A stretch of DNA of 64,000 nucleotides from Psychrobacter sp. M13 (GCF_030718935.1 NZ_CP132194.1:1922001-1986000); one strand, 5' to 3'; shown: positions 19,326-28,480, numbered from the stretch's first letter. Notes: generated by a model not told the origin, from the letters alone. Made by a program: numbers and translations.

Positions 19326-19801
19326 TGCTATATAATTAATTTTTTAGAGTGCTGATAAGTTCATTTACCATTGTTACAAATTATTCTTATTTTTTATCGA
19401 TAAGAAAACCTGACTATTTGGTCAATTTTATTTATTAAAATCAGCGCTTTAGCTTATTTTCGTGACATAACGACACTTAAAGTACCTTTACTTTGGAATA
19501 AATTAGAGTTGTTAGGCTTTAGAAAGTATGGTTAACTGCTTTAAACCATAAGTAAACGTTCTGTTACTTTGTTAATGGTTCAAGTTATTCAGTAACTCTT
19601 TGAGATTACCAATAGCGCTAATAATCATCGTTATTTTATTCACAGTTATTACTGATTAAGTCATTACTGACTATCTAAACTATATCTACTTATCCCCTAG
19701 TGGTGATGCTGCGTTTTGACAGGAAGTTAAAACCCGTTGTTACGTGCCACTATAGCCGAGACTGCTAGGGAAATTACGACTGTACATAAGGGAGTTACAC
19801 T
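19326..19801. other. long leader/promoter region before the Tsx-like gene
   Basis: About 475 bases without a coding frame. The first two thirds are AT-rich and unremarkable. The last 110 bases are less AT-rich and can fold into a closed multi-branch structure (see the separate regulatory entry at 19695-19770). Confidence 0.6.
19695..19770 (+). promoter_or_regulatory. candidate structured 5' leader RNA of the Tsx-like gene
   Basis: CCCTAG (19695-19700) pairs with CTAGGG (19765-19770). Inside, AGTGG (19699-19703) can pair with CCACT (19747-19751) as a competing or stacked helix. An 8-bp hairpin GTTTTGAC/GTTAAAAC (19713-19720 with 19726-19733, one G-U pair) has an AGGAA loop. The closing helix ends about 18 bases before the ribosome binding site. 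It does not match any riboswitch consensus I know, so its identity is open. Confidence 0.4.
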
Positions 19802-20569
19802 GTGCGTTTTAATCTATCAAACCTATCTGTCACTAAGCCGTTAACTATCGCAGCCGTTACTGTTATCGCTATGGGCACGATGTCTACGAGTGCCAATGCC
19901 AAACGCTTTTTTTCTGATACCAGTATTTCAGTCCTCTATGGTAGTGATTATGAGCTAGCAGAAGAGGGCGAATTGACTACTCTTACTTTAGAGCATGCGT
20001 CAGCCTTTGACTGGGGTGGTCTATTCTTCTTCGTTGATCGCCTACAAGGTTCCAGCGATGCGGCGGGCAGCCGAGCCAAAGATATCTATGGTGAGCTATC
20101 ACCTAAGTTCAAGATCTCAGACTATAGCAACAGCTTTATCAAACAAGTTAATCTAGCAGGTACTTATGAGTTTGGAACCAGTAGTAGCGGTTTTGAGCAA
20201 GACAACTATTTAGTGGGCGTTGGTGTTGATTTAGATATCCCTATCGATGGTATGAAGTACGCTTCGGCATCGCTTTATCACGCTTTTAACGACGATACAT
20301 TTAGTGATGCCGATGACCAACAAATTACCTTAACTTACGGTTGGGAAAAGAATAATTTCATCGTCGACGGTTATGTTGATTACTCTTTTAATAACGATGA
20401 TAAAAAAGATAGCCTACACATCAACCCGCAGATTAAGTACAACTTGCAAGAAGTGCTTGGTATAGATAACCGTGTTGAGCTTGGTGTTGAATACAGCTAC
20501 TGGAATAATAAGTTTGGTCAAGACGTTACTCAAAGCGTACCAAGTGCCCTATTAAAAGTTCACTTTTAA
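19802..20569 (+). CDS. Tsx/OmpK-like nucleoside-specific channel-forming outer membrane protein
   Basis: A 255-residue outer membrane protein with a signal peptide (ITIAA-rich core, cleaved after STSANA, about residue 33). The mature chain shows alternating beta strands, the family motif FDWGGLFFFVDRLQ and a C-terminal strand ending in Phe (SALLKVHF), all typical of the 12-stranded Tsx family (PF03502), which passes nucleosides and similar small solutes. The start is GTG at 19802, with AAGGGAG seven bases upstream. An unusually long, foldable leader precedes it. The substrate in this organism is not known. Confidence 0.88.
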   Translation: MRFNLSNLSVTKPLTIAAVTVIAMGTMSTSANAKRFFSDTSISVLYGSDYELAEEGELTTLTLEHASAFDWGGLFFFVDRLQGSSDAAGSRAKDIYGELSPKFKISDYSNSFIKQVNLAGTYEFGTSSSGFEQDNYLVGVGVDLDIPIDGMKYASASLYHAFNDDTFSDADDQQITLTYGWEKNNFIVDGYVDYSFNNDDKKDSLHINPQIKYNLQEVLGIDNRVELGVEYSYWNNKFGQDVTQSVPSALLKVHF

Positions 20570-20605
20570 TCTCTACTATTCTAAGTTATCAAACTTCCTA
20601 ATCAT

Positions 20606-20637
20606 AAAAAACCCGTTCATAATTGAACGGGTTTTTT
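20606..20637. terminator. bidirectional intrinsic terminator
   Basis: AAAAAACCCGTTCA / TGAACGGGTTTTTT, a perfect stem with an A-run on one side and a T-run on the other. It sits between the convergent Tsx-like and decarboxylase genes. Confidence 0.93.
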
Positions 20638-20669
20638 GTATTGTTAAAAGCAATCGTTCTTTAGAACCA

Positions 20670-22328
20670 TTATTTAAGCGCAGCAGCAATATCGGCAAGC
20701 ATAGGTGGTATATCATGCTTATCAGTCACTACCTCAAGCATTACTAATTTATCCGTCGCTAAGGCAGCCTTTTTGAGAGCGGACTTTAATTCACCCATCG
20801 TTTTAGCCTTGATAGATAAGCTGTTGTCTTTATTAGCACCAAACGCTTGCGGCATCAGCTGCCAATCACACTGAGGAATATCGTTATAGCGCTGGTTTGC
20901 CCCATGAATAGCACGCTCAACGGTATAGCCACTATTATTGATCAGTACGATTACAGGATTAATGCCTTGTTGAATCATAGTCGCCATCTCTTGAATGGTT
21001 AAAAGCGCCGAACCATCACCGATAAGTAGGATACTGCGCTTGTGTGTAGAAGCAAGCGCTGCCCCTAAGCTGGCTGGCAACGTATAGCCAATCGAACCCC
21101 ACATCGGCTGTCCATAACAAACCACTCCTTCAGGCAAGCGCACCCCACTAATACCAAAATAAGAGGTGCCTTGATCAGCAAAGACGATGTTATTAGCGCT
21201 TAAATGATCAGCAATGATATGCCATAGATCATCTTGGCGAATAGGCTCATTATCAGCGCCGTTCTGCTCGTACGGATGTACTTCATCAGCTAGAGGCATA
21301 GGCGTGATCTCTATGCCCGATGTCATAACCTCATGTAGCGTTTGCAAAGCATCCTTTAGCGCAATAGGGGCATAATTCTGACCGCTAATACTAGCGCGCT
21401 CGTAATGCAAATCAACTACTACCTTGTCATCAATATCTTGGCTAAAGCCTGCGGTAGTAGTATCCGTATATTGCACACCAACTTTAATTAAGCACTCACA
21501 GTTCTCAACCGCATCTTTAACCACTGGACGTGAAGCGATTCCAGCATACGTCCCAGCCCAACGCTCACTGTTTTCATCTAATAACGTCTTGCCCCATGAT
21601 AGTGTAGTATAAGGAATTACGGTATCTGCAATCAGCGCCTTGAGCTGATCTTGCAAACCCAAACGATGCACCATCAAATCTGCCATCAAAGTCGTTGTCT
21701 TATTAGGCAGAAAGTCTATCAGTCCTTGTTTAAAGGCTGCTAGGGCAGCTTGGCTAGTCACATCCTCTACACTATCGACAAGCTTAGTCGTCGGCGGATA
21801 GATAGGCTGACTTGCCACATCTGGAGATAGCATTAGATAGCCTGGGCGATGCTTTTTGAGCACCATCCGAATGACTCTATCAATCTCAGAAGCTGCGTTT
21901 TCGACAGTGAGCTGGGCTCTAGCTACAGTAACTGGCTCTACCATCTTAATAAAATGATTGAATACGCCATCCCCTAATGAGTGATGAATGCGCTGTTTGG
22001 CATGTTGCTGCTTGGTCGATGGCGCGCCAACTATATGCAGTACTGGCACATGCTCAGCGAATGAGCCTGCGGTAGCATTGATTGCCGATAGCTCACCTAC
22101 GCCAAAGGTAGTCACCATAGCTGCAAAACCACGCTCACGGGCATAACCATCTGCGGCGTAACCTGCATTCAACTCATTGGTATTACCGACCCAGCGCAGC
22201 TTATCTGATTCAATAATATTATCTAAAAACGCTAGGTTAAAATCGCCTGGCACCCCAAAGATCTCAGTTGCGCCTGCCTCAGCGATACGCTCAAATAAAT
22301 AGTCAGCGATGGTATATTGTTGACTCAT
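20670..22328 (-). CDS. thiamine-diphosphate-dependent alpha-keto acid decarboxylase (pyruvate/indolepyruvate decarboxylase family)
   Basis: 552 residues, the size of pyruvate and indolepyruvate decarboxylases, which turn 2-keto acids into aldehydes and CO2. The N-terminal domain has the catalytic Glu in NTNELNAGYAADGYAR (about residue 52) and the twin His motif QRIHHSLGDG (about 114). The C-terminal domain carries the ThDP/Mg motif, beginning GDGSALLTIQE and ending in VLINNSGYTVE. The His-His pair and overall layout separate it from acetolactate synthases. Substrate (pyruvate, indolepyruvate or phenylpyruvate) cannot be settled by eye. It is monocistronic. Confidence 0.9.
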   Translation of the reverse strand: MSQQYTIADYLFERIAEAGATEIFGVPGDFNLAFLDNIIESDKLRWVGNTNELNAGYAADGYARERGFAAMVTTFGVGELSAINATAGSFAEHVPVLHIVGAPSTKQQHAKQRIHHSLGDGVFNHFIKMVEPVTVARAQLTVENAASEIDRVIRMVLKKHRPGYLMLSPDVASQPIYPPTTKLVDSVEDVTSQAALAAFKQGLIDFLPNKTTTLMADLMVHRLGLQDQLKALIADTVIPYTTLSWGKTLLDENSERWAGTYAGIASRPVVKDAVENCECLIKVGVQYTDTTTAGFSQDIDDKVVVDLHYERASISGQNYAPIALKDALQTLHEVMTSGIEITPMPLADEVHPYEQNGADNEPIRQDDLWHIIADHLSANNIVFADQGTSYFGISGVRLPEGVVCYGQPMWGSIGYTLPASLGAALASTHKRSILLIGDGSALLTIQEMATMIQQGINPVIVLINNSGYTVERAIHGANQRYNDIPQCDWQLMPQAFGANKDNSLSIKAKTMGELKSALKKAALATDKLVMLEVVTDKHDIPPMLADIAAALK

Positions 22329-22515
22329 ACTACTTATCCTTAAGTGTGATGTTTATAAATCATAAATATGATAAAAGTAATTATAAAACTGCATTCCAGC
22401 CTATTTATAGAAAGCAAAGTTTTTGGAATGTATATTATAATAATCTGTTATAACATAAATGAAGGTTAGGATAATATGCCAATTTACTTACTTTTAATTT
22501 TTCTCGTACTATGTA

Positions 22516-22543
22516 TTGACACGCTCAAAAAACTGCGTATAAT
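22516..22543 (+). promoter_or_regulatory. sigma70-type promoter of tRNA-Gly
   Basis: TTGACA at 22516-22521 and TATAAT at 22538-22543, both perfect, spaced by 16 bases and placed about 38 bases before the tRNA. The downstream GTGCCCTC is GC-rich, similar to a stringent discriminator. Confidence 0.88.
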
Positions 22544-22580
22544 GTGCCCTCATCAACTGACGATAGTTAATTGATAATTA

Positions 22581-22655
22581 GCGGGAATAGCTCAGTGGTA
22601 GAGCATAACCTTGCCAAGGTTGGGGTCGAGAGTTCGAATCTCTTTTCCCGCTCCA
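22581..22655 (+). tRNA. tRNA-Gly (anticodon GCC)
   Basis: A full cloverleaf: acceptor GCGGGAA/TTCCCGC, D arm GCTC...GAGC, anticodon stem CCTTG-CC-AAGG with anticodon GCC, T arm with GGTTCGA-type loop (AGTTCGAAT), discriminator T and encoded CCA at the 3' end. The length is 75 bases. Confidence 0.97.
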
Positions 22656-22676
22656 AATATGGCTTGAAAAAGCATT

Positions 22677-22708
22677 AAAAGCCTCACTTAACAGTGAGGC
22701 TTTTTTTT
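22677..22708 (+). terminator. intrinsic terminator after tRNA-Gly
   Basis: GCCTCACT / AGTGAGGC stem with a TAAC loop and eight T residues, 21 bases after the tRNA end. Confidence 0.93.
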
Positions 22709-22817
22709 GTCTAATTTTCAAGAGCTGCAGCGGTTTTTGTAATTCTTTAACCAATCTTATCATTAGTTTTATCTAATATATTAAAAGCCCAAAAATCAGC
22801 ACCATGACCAAACTATA

Positions 22818-22844
22818 GAAAAGCTTTGGCTTACAACCAAAGCT
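22818..22844 (-). terminator. terminator of the parvulin gene
   Basis: AGCTTTGG/CCAAAGCT stem just past the end of the minus-strand parvulin gene, with TTTTC following in the direction of transcription. Confidence 0.7.
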
Positions 22845-22857
22845 CCAATTCTAACTT

Positions 22858-23136
22858 TTATGTTCTATAAAGCACTTTCACCACATGCCAGCCAAATTTG
22901 GTTTTTACCAAATGCGGGATAAATAGTTCACCGTTGAAGCAGATTTTATCAAATGCTGGCACCATGTCGCCTTTTTTAAATTCACCTAAGCTGCCACCTT
23001 TTTTAGCTGATGGGCAGGTTGAGTGTTTCTTAGCCAACACATCAAACTGGCCACCTTTTTTGAGCTTGGCAATAATATCTTCAGCTAACTCTTTGTCTTT
23101 TACTAAAATATGTAGTGCGCTGGCGGTACGAGCCAT
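22858..23136 (-). CDS. ppiC: parvulin-type peptidyl-prolyl cis-trans isomerase
   Basis: A stand-alone 92-residue parvulin domain without signal peptide, like cytoplasmic PpiC. It catalyses cis/trans isomerisation of X-Pro bonds. The family signatures are ALHILVKDKELAEDI, HSTCPSAKKGGSLGEF and GELFIPHLVKTKFGWHVVKV, with the active-site His residues at the first and last of these. It is monocistronic, with its own terminator. Confidence 0.95.
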   Translation of the reverse strand: MARTASALHILVKDKELAEDIIAKLKKGGQFDVLAKKHSTCPSAKKGGSLGEFKKGDMVPAFDKICFNGELFIPHLVKTKFGWHVVKVLYRT

Positions 23137-23765
23137 AATTTAACTCCTTTATAAAATATCGATTATCGGGACATTATATCATTACTTACTTTTGCTGCTA
23201 ACTTTACTTATATACGCTGCCTCATCAAATTTACTATCTACATAGGCGTCACTCTCTGGATAAGACTCGCAATCAAGATACGCGCGTTGAAGGCTGGATG
23301 AGAGAGATATGAGACGGGATTGATAACCATAATAGGTATGGCAGCTCTGACAGTACTGTTCCTCGTGATCCTGACGCACTACATCTACTCGATAGTATTG
23401 CCAACCTAAAAGCATTGGAACAACTTGATGTCAGTGAGAGCCTTGTGTCGAATCGATCAGAAACTACAAGTCAATTTTTGCATAGTTTTGGTGGTAACGT
23501 AACTTGATAAAAGGTAGTATGAACCGTCCCATAACACTATCCCATCATAAATATGGCCATCAAAAGCCTATGAGATAAACCATACTGTCAATAAAGATAA
23601 GTCCTTTGGGATAAACTAATCTTTGACTTGGCTTTTCTTACCATTTACTTTGATAGCTTATATCGTGGATATGAGCTTAAAGATTTGCTTGTGGACTGCT
23701 ACAACTATTGTTATATAAATGAAGCATTTTGGAAAAAAATACAATACCCTAAATCGGAGTAAATA
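23137..23765. other. 629-base gene-poor stretch
   Basis: A 77-codon minus-strand frame (23182-23415) with a CQSC motif lies here but lacks a ribosome binding site and a recognisable family, so I do not call it a gene. The rest (23416-23765) has stops in all frames and must contain the peroxiredoxin promoter; GGAGTAAATA precedes the ATG at 23766. Confidence 0.5.
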
Positions 23766-24293
23766 ATGATTACCCATGTACCTGATATGACTTTTAAGAC
23801 TCGTGTTCGTGATGAATCTATCGGAGGAGACAACCCATTCACATGGTATGACTTAACCACAGATGAGTTATTTGCTAATAAAAAAGTGGTTGTGTTCTCG
23901 CTACCAGGTGCCTTTACGCCAACATGTTCGACCAGCCATCTCCCTCGTTATGAAAAGCTATACAGTGAGTTTAAGGCGTTGGGCGTAGATGAAATAGTTT
24001 GTATCTCTGTCAATGATGCCTTTGTCATGTACCAATGGGGCCTAAAGCAAAACCGTGAAAACGTTTTCTTACTGCCTGATGGTAATGGTGAGTTCACTCG
24101 TAAAATGGGCATGCTTGTTGATAAGAGTAATCTTGGCTTTGGTATGCGCTCATGGCGTTATTCGATGGTTGTCGACAATAAAGAAGTTAAAAAAGTGTTT
24201 AAGGAAGCTGATTTTGGCGATAACTGCCCAATCGACCCCTTTGAAGTATCAGATGCGGACACTATGTTAGAGTATTTGAAAACTAATGCCTAA
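23766..24293 (+). CDS. peroxiredoxin, Prx5-type
   Basis: A 175-residue thiol peroxidase that reduces hydrogen peroxide and organic peroxides. The peroxidatic Cys is in [18 protein letters not shown] (about residue 57), and the pattern [12 protein letters not shown] is typical of the Prx5 subfamily. A second Cys in [11 protein letters not shown] (about residue 157) could be the resolving residue or a glutathione or glutaredoxin contact; the family commonly uses glutaredoxin. No glutaredoxin domain is fused here. The start is supported by CGGAG eight bases upstream. It is monocistronic, followed by a hairpin. Confidence 0.93.
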   Translation: MITHVPDMTFKTRVRDESIGGDNPFTWYDLTTDELFANKKVVVFSLPGAFTPTCSTSHLPRYEKLYSEFKALGVDEIVCISVNDAFVMYQWGLKQNRENVFLLPDGNGEFTRKMGMLVDKSNLGFGMRSWRYSMVVDNKEVKKVFKEADFGDNCPIDPFEVSDADTMLEYLKTNA

Positions 24294-24326
24294 TACTGAT
24301 ATTTAAATACTGTCGAAATGCCGAAC

Positions 24327-24362
24327 TGTGTAGTCCTTAAATATAAGGGCTACACATTTTTT
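24327..24362 (+). terminator. terminator of the peroxiredoxin gene
   Basis: TGTGTAG.CCTT / AAGG.CTACACA stem followed by a run of T. It serves the plus-strand gene. Confidence 0.85.
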
Positions 24363-24370
24363 CTGGTTGC

Positions 24371-24410
24371 AAAAAAACTGCGCTATCAACAGCATTGATA
24401 GCGCAGTTTT
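24371..24410. terminator. bidirectional hairpin between peroxiredoxin and allE
   Basis: AAAACTGCGCTATCA / TGATAGCGCAGTTTT, a perfect 15-bp stem. The A-run on the left gives a T-run for the minus-strand ureidoglycine gene. Confidence 0.88.
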
Positions 24411-24441
24411 CAAAAGTAATATAAATACTACTTATAATATC

Positions 24442-25278
24442 TTATCTTTCTGGACGGATAAACGGCATATGACGGTTTACATCTTTATACAGCAAGTATC
24501 TGAACGGACCAGGACCGCCAGCATAGCAAGACTGTGGGCAGAACGCGCGTAACCACATAAAGTCGCCTGCTTCTACTTCGACCCATTCAGCGTTTAAATG
24601 ATAGACCGCTTTACCTTCTAGTACATACAAGCCATGTTCCATAACATGAGTTTCATCAAATGGAATCACACCGCCTGGCTGAAAGGTTACAATGTTGACA
24701 TGCATGTCGTGACGCATATCAGACTGCTCGGTGAATCTAGTGGTTGTCCATACGCCATCAGTACCTGGCATTTCAATAGCTTCAACATCATGATCGCTAG
24801 TAACAAAAGCTTCAGGCGCATCAATACCGTCTACGAACTGATAAGCTTTACGGATCCAATGGAACTTAACATGCTTGTCGCTGTTGTTTTTTAGCGACCA
24901 TTTGCAGCCTGGTGGTAAGAATGCATAGCCACCCGCTTCAAGGTGATGCGACACGCCTTCGATAGTCATGTCCATTTCACCTTCAACGATGAATACAACC
25001 CCTTCAGCCTTGGCATCTAGCTCAGGTTTTTGAGAGCCACCATTTGGTGCAACTTCAACGATGTATTGCGAGAAGGTTTCTGAAAAACCAGTCAAAGGAC
25101 GGGCAATTACCCACATGCGCATGCCTTCCCAAAAAGGCAGGTAGCTAATAACAATATCAGTTAATACGCGCTTTGGAATAATCGCATAAGCTTCGGTAAA
25201 GATAGCGCGATCAGATAGCAATTGTGTTTGTGGAGGCAGACCACCAGTTGGGGCGTAATAAGTACTTTTTGTTGACAT
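24442..25278 (-). CDS. allE: (S)-ureidoglycine aminohydrolase
   Basis: A 278-residue bicupin that releases ammonia from (S)-ureidoglycine to form (S)-ureidoglycolate in allantoin breakdown. The start MSTKSTYYAPTGGLPPQ and the end LYKDVNRHMPFIRPE are family hallmarks. Two cupin barrels are visible (about residues 60-130 and 195-265), the second with the metal-site pattern ETHVMEHGLYVLEG (Glu and His ligands), and a final AGDFMWLRAFCPQSCYAGG. None of the other allantoin pathway genes (allantoinase, allantoate amidohydrolase, ureidoglycolate lyase or dehydrogenase) is next to it, which is unusual. Confidence 0.93.
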   Translation of the reverse strand: MSTKSTYYAPTGGLPPQTQLLSDRAIFTEAYAIIPKRVLTDIVISYLPFWEGMRMWVIARPLTGFSETFSQYIVEVAPNGGSQKPELDAKAEGVVFIVEGEMDMTIEGVSHHLEAGGYAFLPPGCKWSLKNNSDKHVKFHWIRKAYQFVDGIDAPEAFVTSDHDVEAIEMPGTDGVWTTTRFTEQSDMRHDMHVNIVTFQPGGVIPFDETHVMEHGLYVLEGKAVYHLNAEWVEVEAGDFMWLRAFCPQSCYAGGPGPFRYLLYKDVNRHMPFIRPER

Positions 25279-26079
25279 TTATAGTATTCCTTAGTGGTTT
25301 TGGTTTTGTGCTGCGATCAATTGATGTTTGAACTCATGGAGCAAAGAAGAAGCCTAGCCGTTTGGATAAAACTTTTCTTTAGACACTCAATCATATACAG
25401 CTTGGAAGGCTAAGCTATGGTCAAAATCCTCAGACATAGCTTGGCGGTTTGTGTTGCTTGAATTTTGTTGAGTGATAACTGCGGTTATTTCTAATGGCGC
25501 ACGGAGTTGTGCTTTAGATAATATTTTATGTTTTAATATATAGCAGATGTGCTGATAGAAACACGTCAAATTGCTTTGTCTGTCAAGAGTTTAATATTAA
25601 GTTCAATATTATTGGTATCAGGCATGGCGCACTTGGGCAGAACCAGAGTCGTTATCTCTTGCAAATCAGGGAGTAGTTCGGACAATTAACTTTAGAATAT
25701 CTGATACGGTTTGGGGGTACATCTACAGACCGCTAAATGACTTCCTTAATACCTTTCACGATCATCCTTTGACCGCTACGCTTAATCACAATTGATAATA
25801 CACCCATCATTATTGTGCAAGACTCATCGCTACTCGATGAGATAGGTGCGTTGAACTGTTTTTGGTTGATGCCATATTACCATAAAATTACAGTGACTAA
25901 AAACATATTAATCAACTTGATTTATTTAATGAGGTTGGGCTTGCGCTTCAAGTATCGCCCATTAAAAGCGAAAGGCTTCATTACTTATACTGACTAATAC
26001 TGAGTTATTTATTGGTAACAACTATTTTTCTTATTGCTTTGCTTATTGCCTTGCTTATTACGAAGCCTGAGCTCTGCCT
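25279..26079. other. 800-base stretch without an assignable gene
   Basis: Several short frames occur: minus strand 25387-25569, and plus strand about 25601-25795 and 25815-25997. None has a good start signal or a family I can name, and stops and frame changes interrupt each. On the minus strand around 25600-25690 a string resembling a lyase-type segment (LPDLQEITTLVLPKC) is seen in one frame only. The appearance is that of eroded coding DNA next to allE. The allE promoter should lie at its left edge. Confidence 0.45.
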
Positions 26080-26871
26080 TTACATCTGGTAAACCTGATC
26101 AAGCTGACAGCATAATCGTAGCGCACTAAAAGCCGCTAGGCTCGACGTCTTAGGGTTTTCAGCTAAAGGTAAGCCTATCATACTGATCTCAAGCTGACCG
26201 AACACACCTTTTGCTACAATATGATGAGTATTATGCTCAAGCGTCGGATCAACGATTAGCTCAACCTTAGTATCATCTAAGCCTACCCCTGCTAGCGCGA
26301 TAGTCGCGGCGACGTTAGAGTTAGCAGGAAACAAAGTAGCCGCTTGCCTAGCGCTACCGGTAAAAAACACTTCAGCTTGCTCTAAGTTATCATAGTCGAT
26401 CAGCTCATCGGCATGACTGCCCTTCCAGCTCTCAGGTTTTTTGCGGCCTTGGTAAGTCACCTCATTGAGTCCTGCTAAGCTTGCCGCATTGATACCATCA
26501 ATGCCCGCGACAGCTCCAGCTAATATATGGATTTTTACCCCATTTTTTTGGGCAGTATCATGCAAAAGGCATGCAAACTTGTCATCAGTAAAAGCACCTA
26601 CTGATACGATGCCAAGGGTTATGCCTCTCTCTAAAACCCCAATAGCATGTGCTTCAAGACCACTTTGCCCTGCCATCTCAACAGCTAAGTCAGGCATATT
26701 GGACAATTCATTGACCGATGTAATAACCTTTACATCATCGCCAAGCTCAGCTCTTATTCTATCGGCACTTCTAGAACTGGCTATAATTGTCGACAGGACG
26801 ACAGTCTCAGGTAGCATCTGATGGACTTTTCTTGCCATCGAGCCGTAGCCTATAAACATAACTTTTTTCAT
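26080..26871 (-). CDS. nadX: aspartate dehydrogenase
   Basis: A 263-residue NAD(P)-dependent enzyme that converts L-aspartate to iminoaspartate or oxaloacetate plus ammonia. The N-terminal Rossmann motif is FIGYGSMARKV. Family signatures are VEMAGQSGLEAHAIGVLERG, VSVGAFTD and ILAGAVAGIDGINAA, and FFTGSARQAATLFPANSNVAATIALAGVGLD. GGGAGAG upstream supports the ATG. NadX can feed NAD biosynthesis, but in catabolic contexts it handles aspartate nitrogen. It is the last gene of the minus-strand run behind arfB, with a 36-base gap. Confidence 0.92.
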   Translation of the reverse strand: MKKVMFIGYGSMARKVHQMLPETVVLSTIIASSRSADRIRAELGDDVKVITSVNELSNMPDLAVEMAGQSGLEAHAIGVLERGITLGIVSVGAFTDDKFACLLHDTAQKNGVKIHILAGAVAGIDGINAASLAGLNEVTYQGRKKPESWKGSHADELIDYDNLEQAEVFFTGSARQAATLFPANSNVAATIALAGVGLDDTKVELIVDPTLEHNTHHIVAKGVFGQLEISMIGLPLAENPKTSSLAAFSALRLCCQLDQVYQM

Positions 26872-26907
26872 AACTCTCCCTACTTTTTACCTATCTATTT
26901 TTATCTT

Positions 26908-27321
26908 TTAATAATCGACCTTACCACGTAGCACTTTGGTTTTGCCGCGCTGAGTCTTTTTGTCCACGCGTTTACGTTTAGCGTTCCTGCTTGGTTTCGT
27001 AGCCTTGCGAGTTTTGGTGACGTAAGTGGCTTTTTTGATAAAGCTCTGCAAGCGTTCAAAAGCGTCGGCTTTATTTTTTTCTTGGGTGCGAAACTGCTGA
27101 GCTTTGATAATAAGTACGCCATCTTTGGTAATACGTCCATCTTTACTATCGATGAGCCGCTGTTTATTAACAGTGCTTAGACTGGATGCGGTTATATCAA
27201 AACGTAGGTGTATGGCGGAAGATACTTTATTGACATTTTGACCGCCTGCTCCTTGCGCACGAATAGCGGTAATCTCAATCTCACTATCATCGAGGCTAAT
27301 ACTAGGTGTAATAAAGATCAT
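26908..27321 (-). CDS. arfB: alternative ribosome-rescue peptidyl-tRNA hydrolase ArfB
   Basis: A 137-residue protein with the GGQ catalytic motif in RAQGAGGQNVNKVSSAIHLR (residues about 20-39) and a long, very basic C-terminal tail (KRKRVDKKTQRGKTKVLRGK) that inserts into the empty mRNA channel of stalled ribosomes. This layout matches ArfB/YaeJ rather than a full release factor, which has about 360 residues. It rescues non-stop ribosomes. The gene is probably cotranscribed with nadX downstream. Confidence 0.95.
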   Translation of the reverse strand: MIFITPSISLDDSEIEITAIRAQGAGGQNVNKVSSAIHLRFDITASSLSTVNKQRLIDSKDGRITKDGVLIIKAQQFRTQEKNKADAFERLQSFIKKATYVTKTRKATKPSRNAKRKRVDKKTQRGKTKVLRGKVDY

Positions 27322-27389
27322 AGCGTTTTACTAAGGTGTATTGAATAAGGTATGTTGAATGATTAACGAGGTTTTATCATAACCTATTA

Positions 27390-28274
27390 TTAAATGTTCG
27401 GCCACTTTGCCAATAGCTGACGACAACGCTCAATCACTGGCGCATCCACCATATTACCATCGACTTCAAATACCGCCTCATGACTCCGTTCATACTCGAC
27501 GACTACTCGCTTGGCAAAATCAAGCTCAGCCGCGCTAGGTTGCAAGGACTGCTGGATAACGGCCACTTGCTTAGGATGAATACACAGCATGCCTGACAGA
27601 CCCATTTGCGACCATAGTATTACTCTATCATAAAGACCTTTGTTATCCTTAAAATCAGGATAAACAGTATCGATAGGAGCCAGTAACCCTTGCACTTTGG
27701 AGCTAACTAACAGCTGATAGCGAATCTGATTGGCAATATGATCAGCCGCTGGCGTGCCAACTTGTACGTTTAAATCATTACACAAATCTAAGAATCCATA
27801 GCTAAAAGCCAGCAATCCTGACGCACCTGCCATGTTATCGACTTGAGACAATCCTAACGCGGTTTCAATCAGAGCAATAACGGGTAAGTTAGTCGCTTGA
27901 TTCACATATTCGATAGCGGCGGCTTGCTCAGCTTTGGCTAGTATTACGCCAGCTAGATTTGGCAACTGCTGACACAGCGCGATATCTTCCATAAACTCTA
28001 CACTACTCGCCCTATTAACTCGTAGCCAAATAGGCTGATAGTCTTGACTGTGGTAATAGTCTTGTATAGCTATACGCGCTTGTGCTTTATCTGCTTGAGC
28101 GACGGCATCTTCTAAATCAACAATAACGGCATCCGCGCCACTGGCAAAGGCTTTGGCTACTCGATCCATTCGAGTCGCAGGTACGAATAGCCAGCTATTG
28201 ATGTTGGCGAAATCGTTATGAGTTGCGATAGTTTTTTCAGTACTGTTTGACTGCATTTTTGCTATAAACCTCAA
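27390..28274 (-). CDS. HpcH/HpaI aldolase/citrate-lyase-beta (CitE-like) CoA ester lyase
   Basis: 294 residues with a TIM-barrel CitE-like pattern: WLFVPATRMDRVAKAFASGA near residue 30, VIVDLEDAVA (substrate and metal site), the core RVN, VIALIETALGLSQVDN (metal-binding Glu), and GMLCIHPKQVAVIQQSL. Stand-alone members cleave malyl-CoA, citramalyl-CoA or similar 3-hydroxyacyl-CoA thioesters. No citrate lyase alpha or gamma subunits are nearby, so citrate lyase is unlikely. It lies downstream of two SDR genes and an acyl-CoA dehydrogenase but is separated from them by a terminator, so its transcript may be distinct. Confidence 0.88.
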   Translation of the reverse strand: MRFIAKMQSNSTEKTIATHNDFANINSWLFVPATRMDRVAKAFASGADAVIVDLEDAVAQADKAQARIAIQDYYHSQDYQPIWLRVNRASSVEFMEDIALCQQLPNLAGVILAKAEQAAAIEYVNQATNLPVIALIETALGLSQVDNMAGASGLLAFSYGFLDLCNDLNVQVGTPAADHIANQIRYQLLVSSKVQGLLAPIDTVYPDFKDNKGLYDRVILWSQMGLSGMLCIHPKQVAVIQQSLQPSAAELDFAKRVVVEYERSHEAVFEVDGNMVDAPVIERCRQLLAKWPNI

Positions 28275-28480
28275 TCATATCATTTGTATTGTTCACAGTA
28301 TAACTAGCTCTAAAGTCAGATTACTATAACATTGAGTTAAGAAGTAATCTGGTTTATGATTTATAGATTCAATTTATATTTTAAATATAGCAGTAACATT
28401 GATTATGTGGCTGATACGATAGTAATCGTGTCGCAATACTAGTTTCTTGATGATAATCAATGACTTAATATTAATAGTAT

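Noticed and set aside
23182..23415. 77-codon minus-strand frame with a CQSC motif
   Set aside because: No ribosome binding site, no recognisable family and no supportive neighbours. A real small gene is possible but not supported.
25601..25795. open plus-strand frame of about 65 codons without a start codon signal
   Set aside because: It is bounded by stops, has no start with a ribosome binding site and I recognise no family. Kept only as part of the eroded stretch.
25815..25997. 60-codon plus-strand frame with a PYY-like motif reminiscent of DapA
   Set aside because: Only a few residues resemble the aldolase motif, the flanks do not, and no second segment is in frame.
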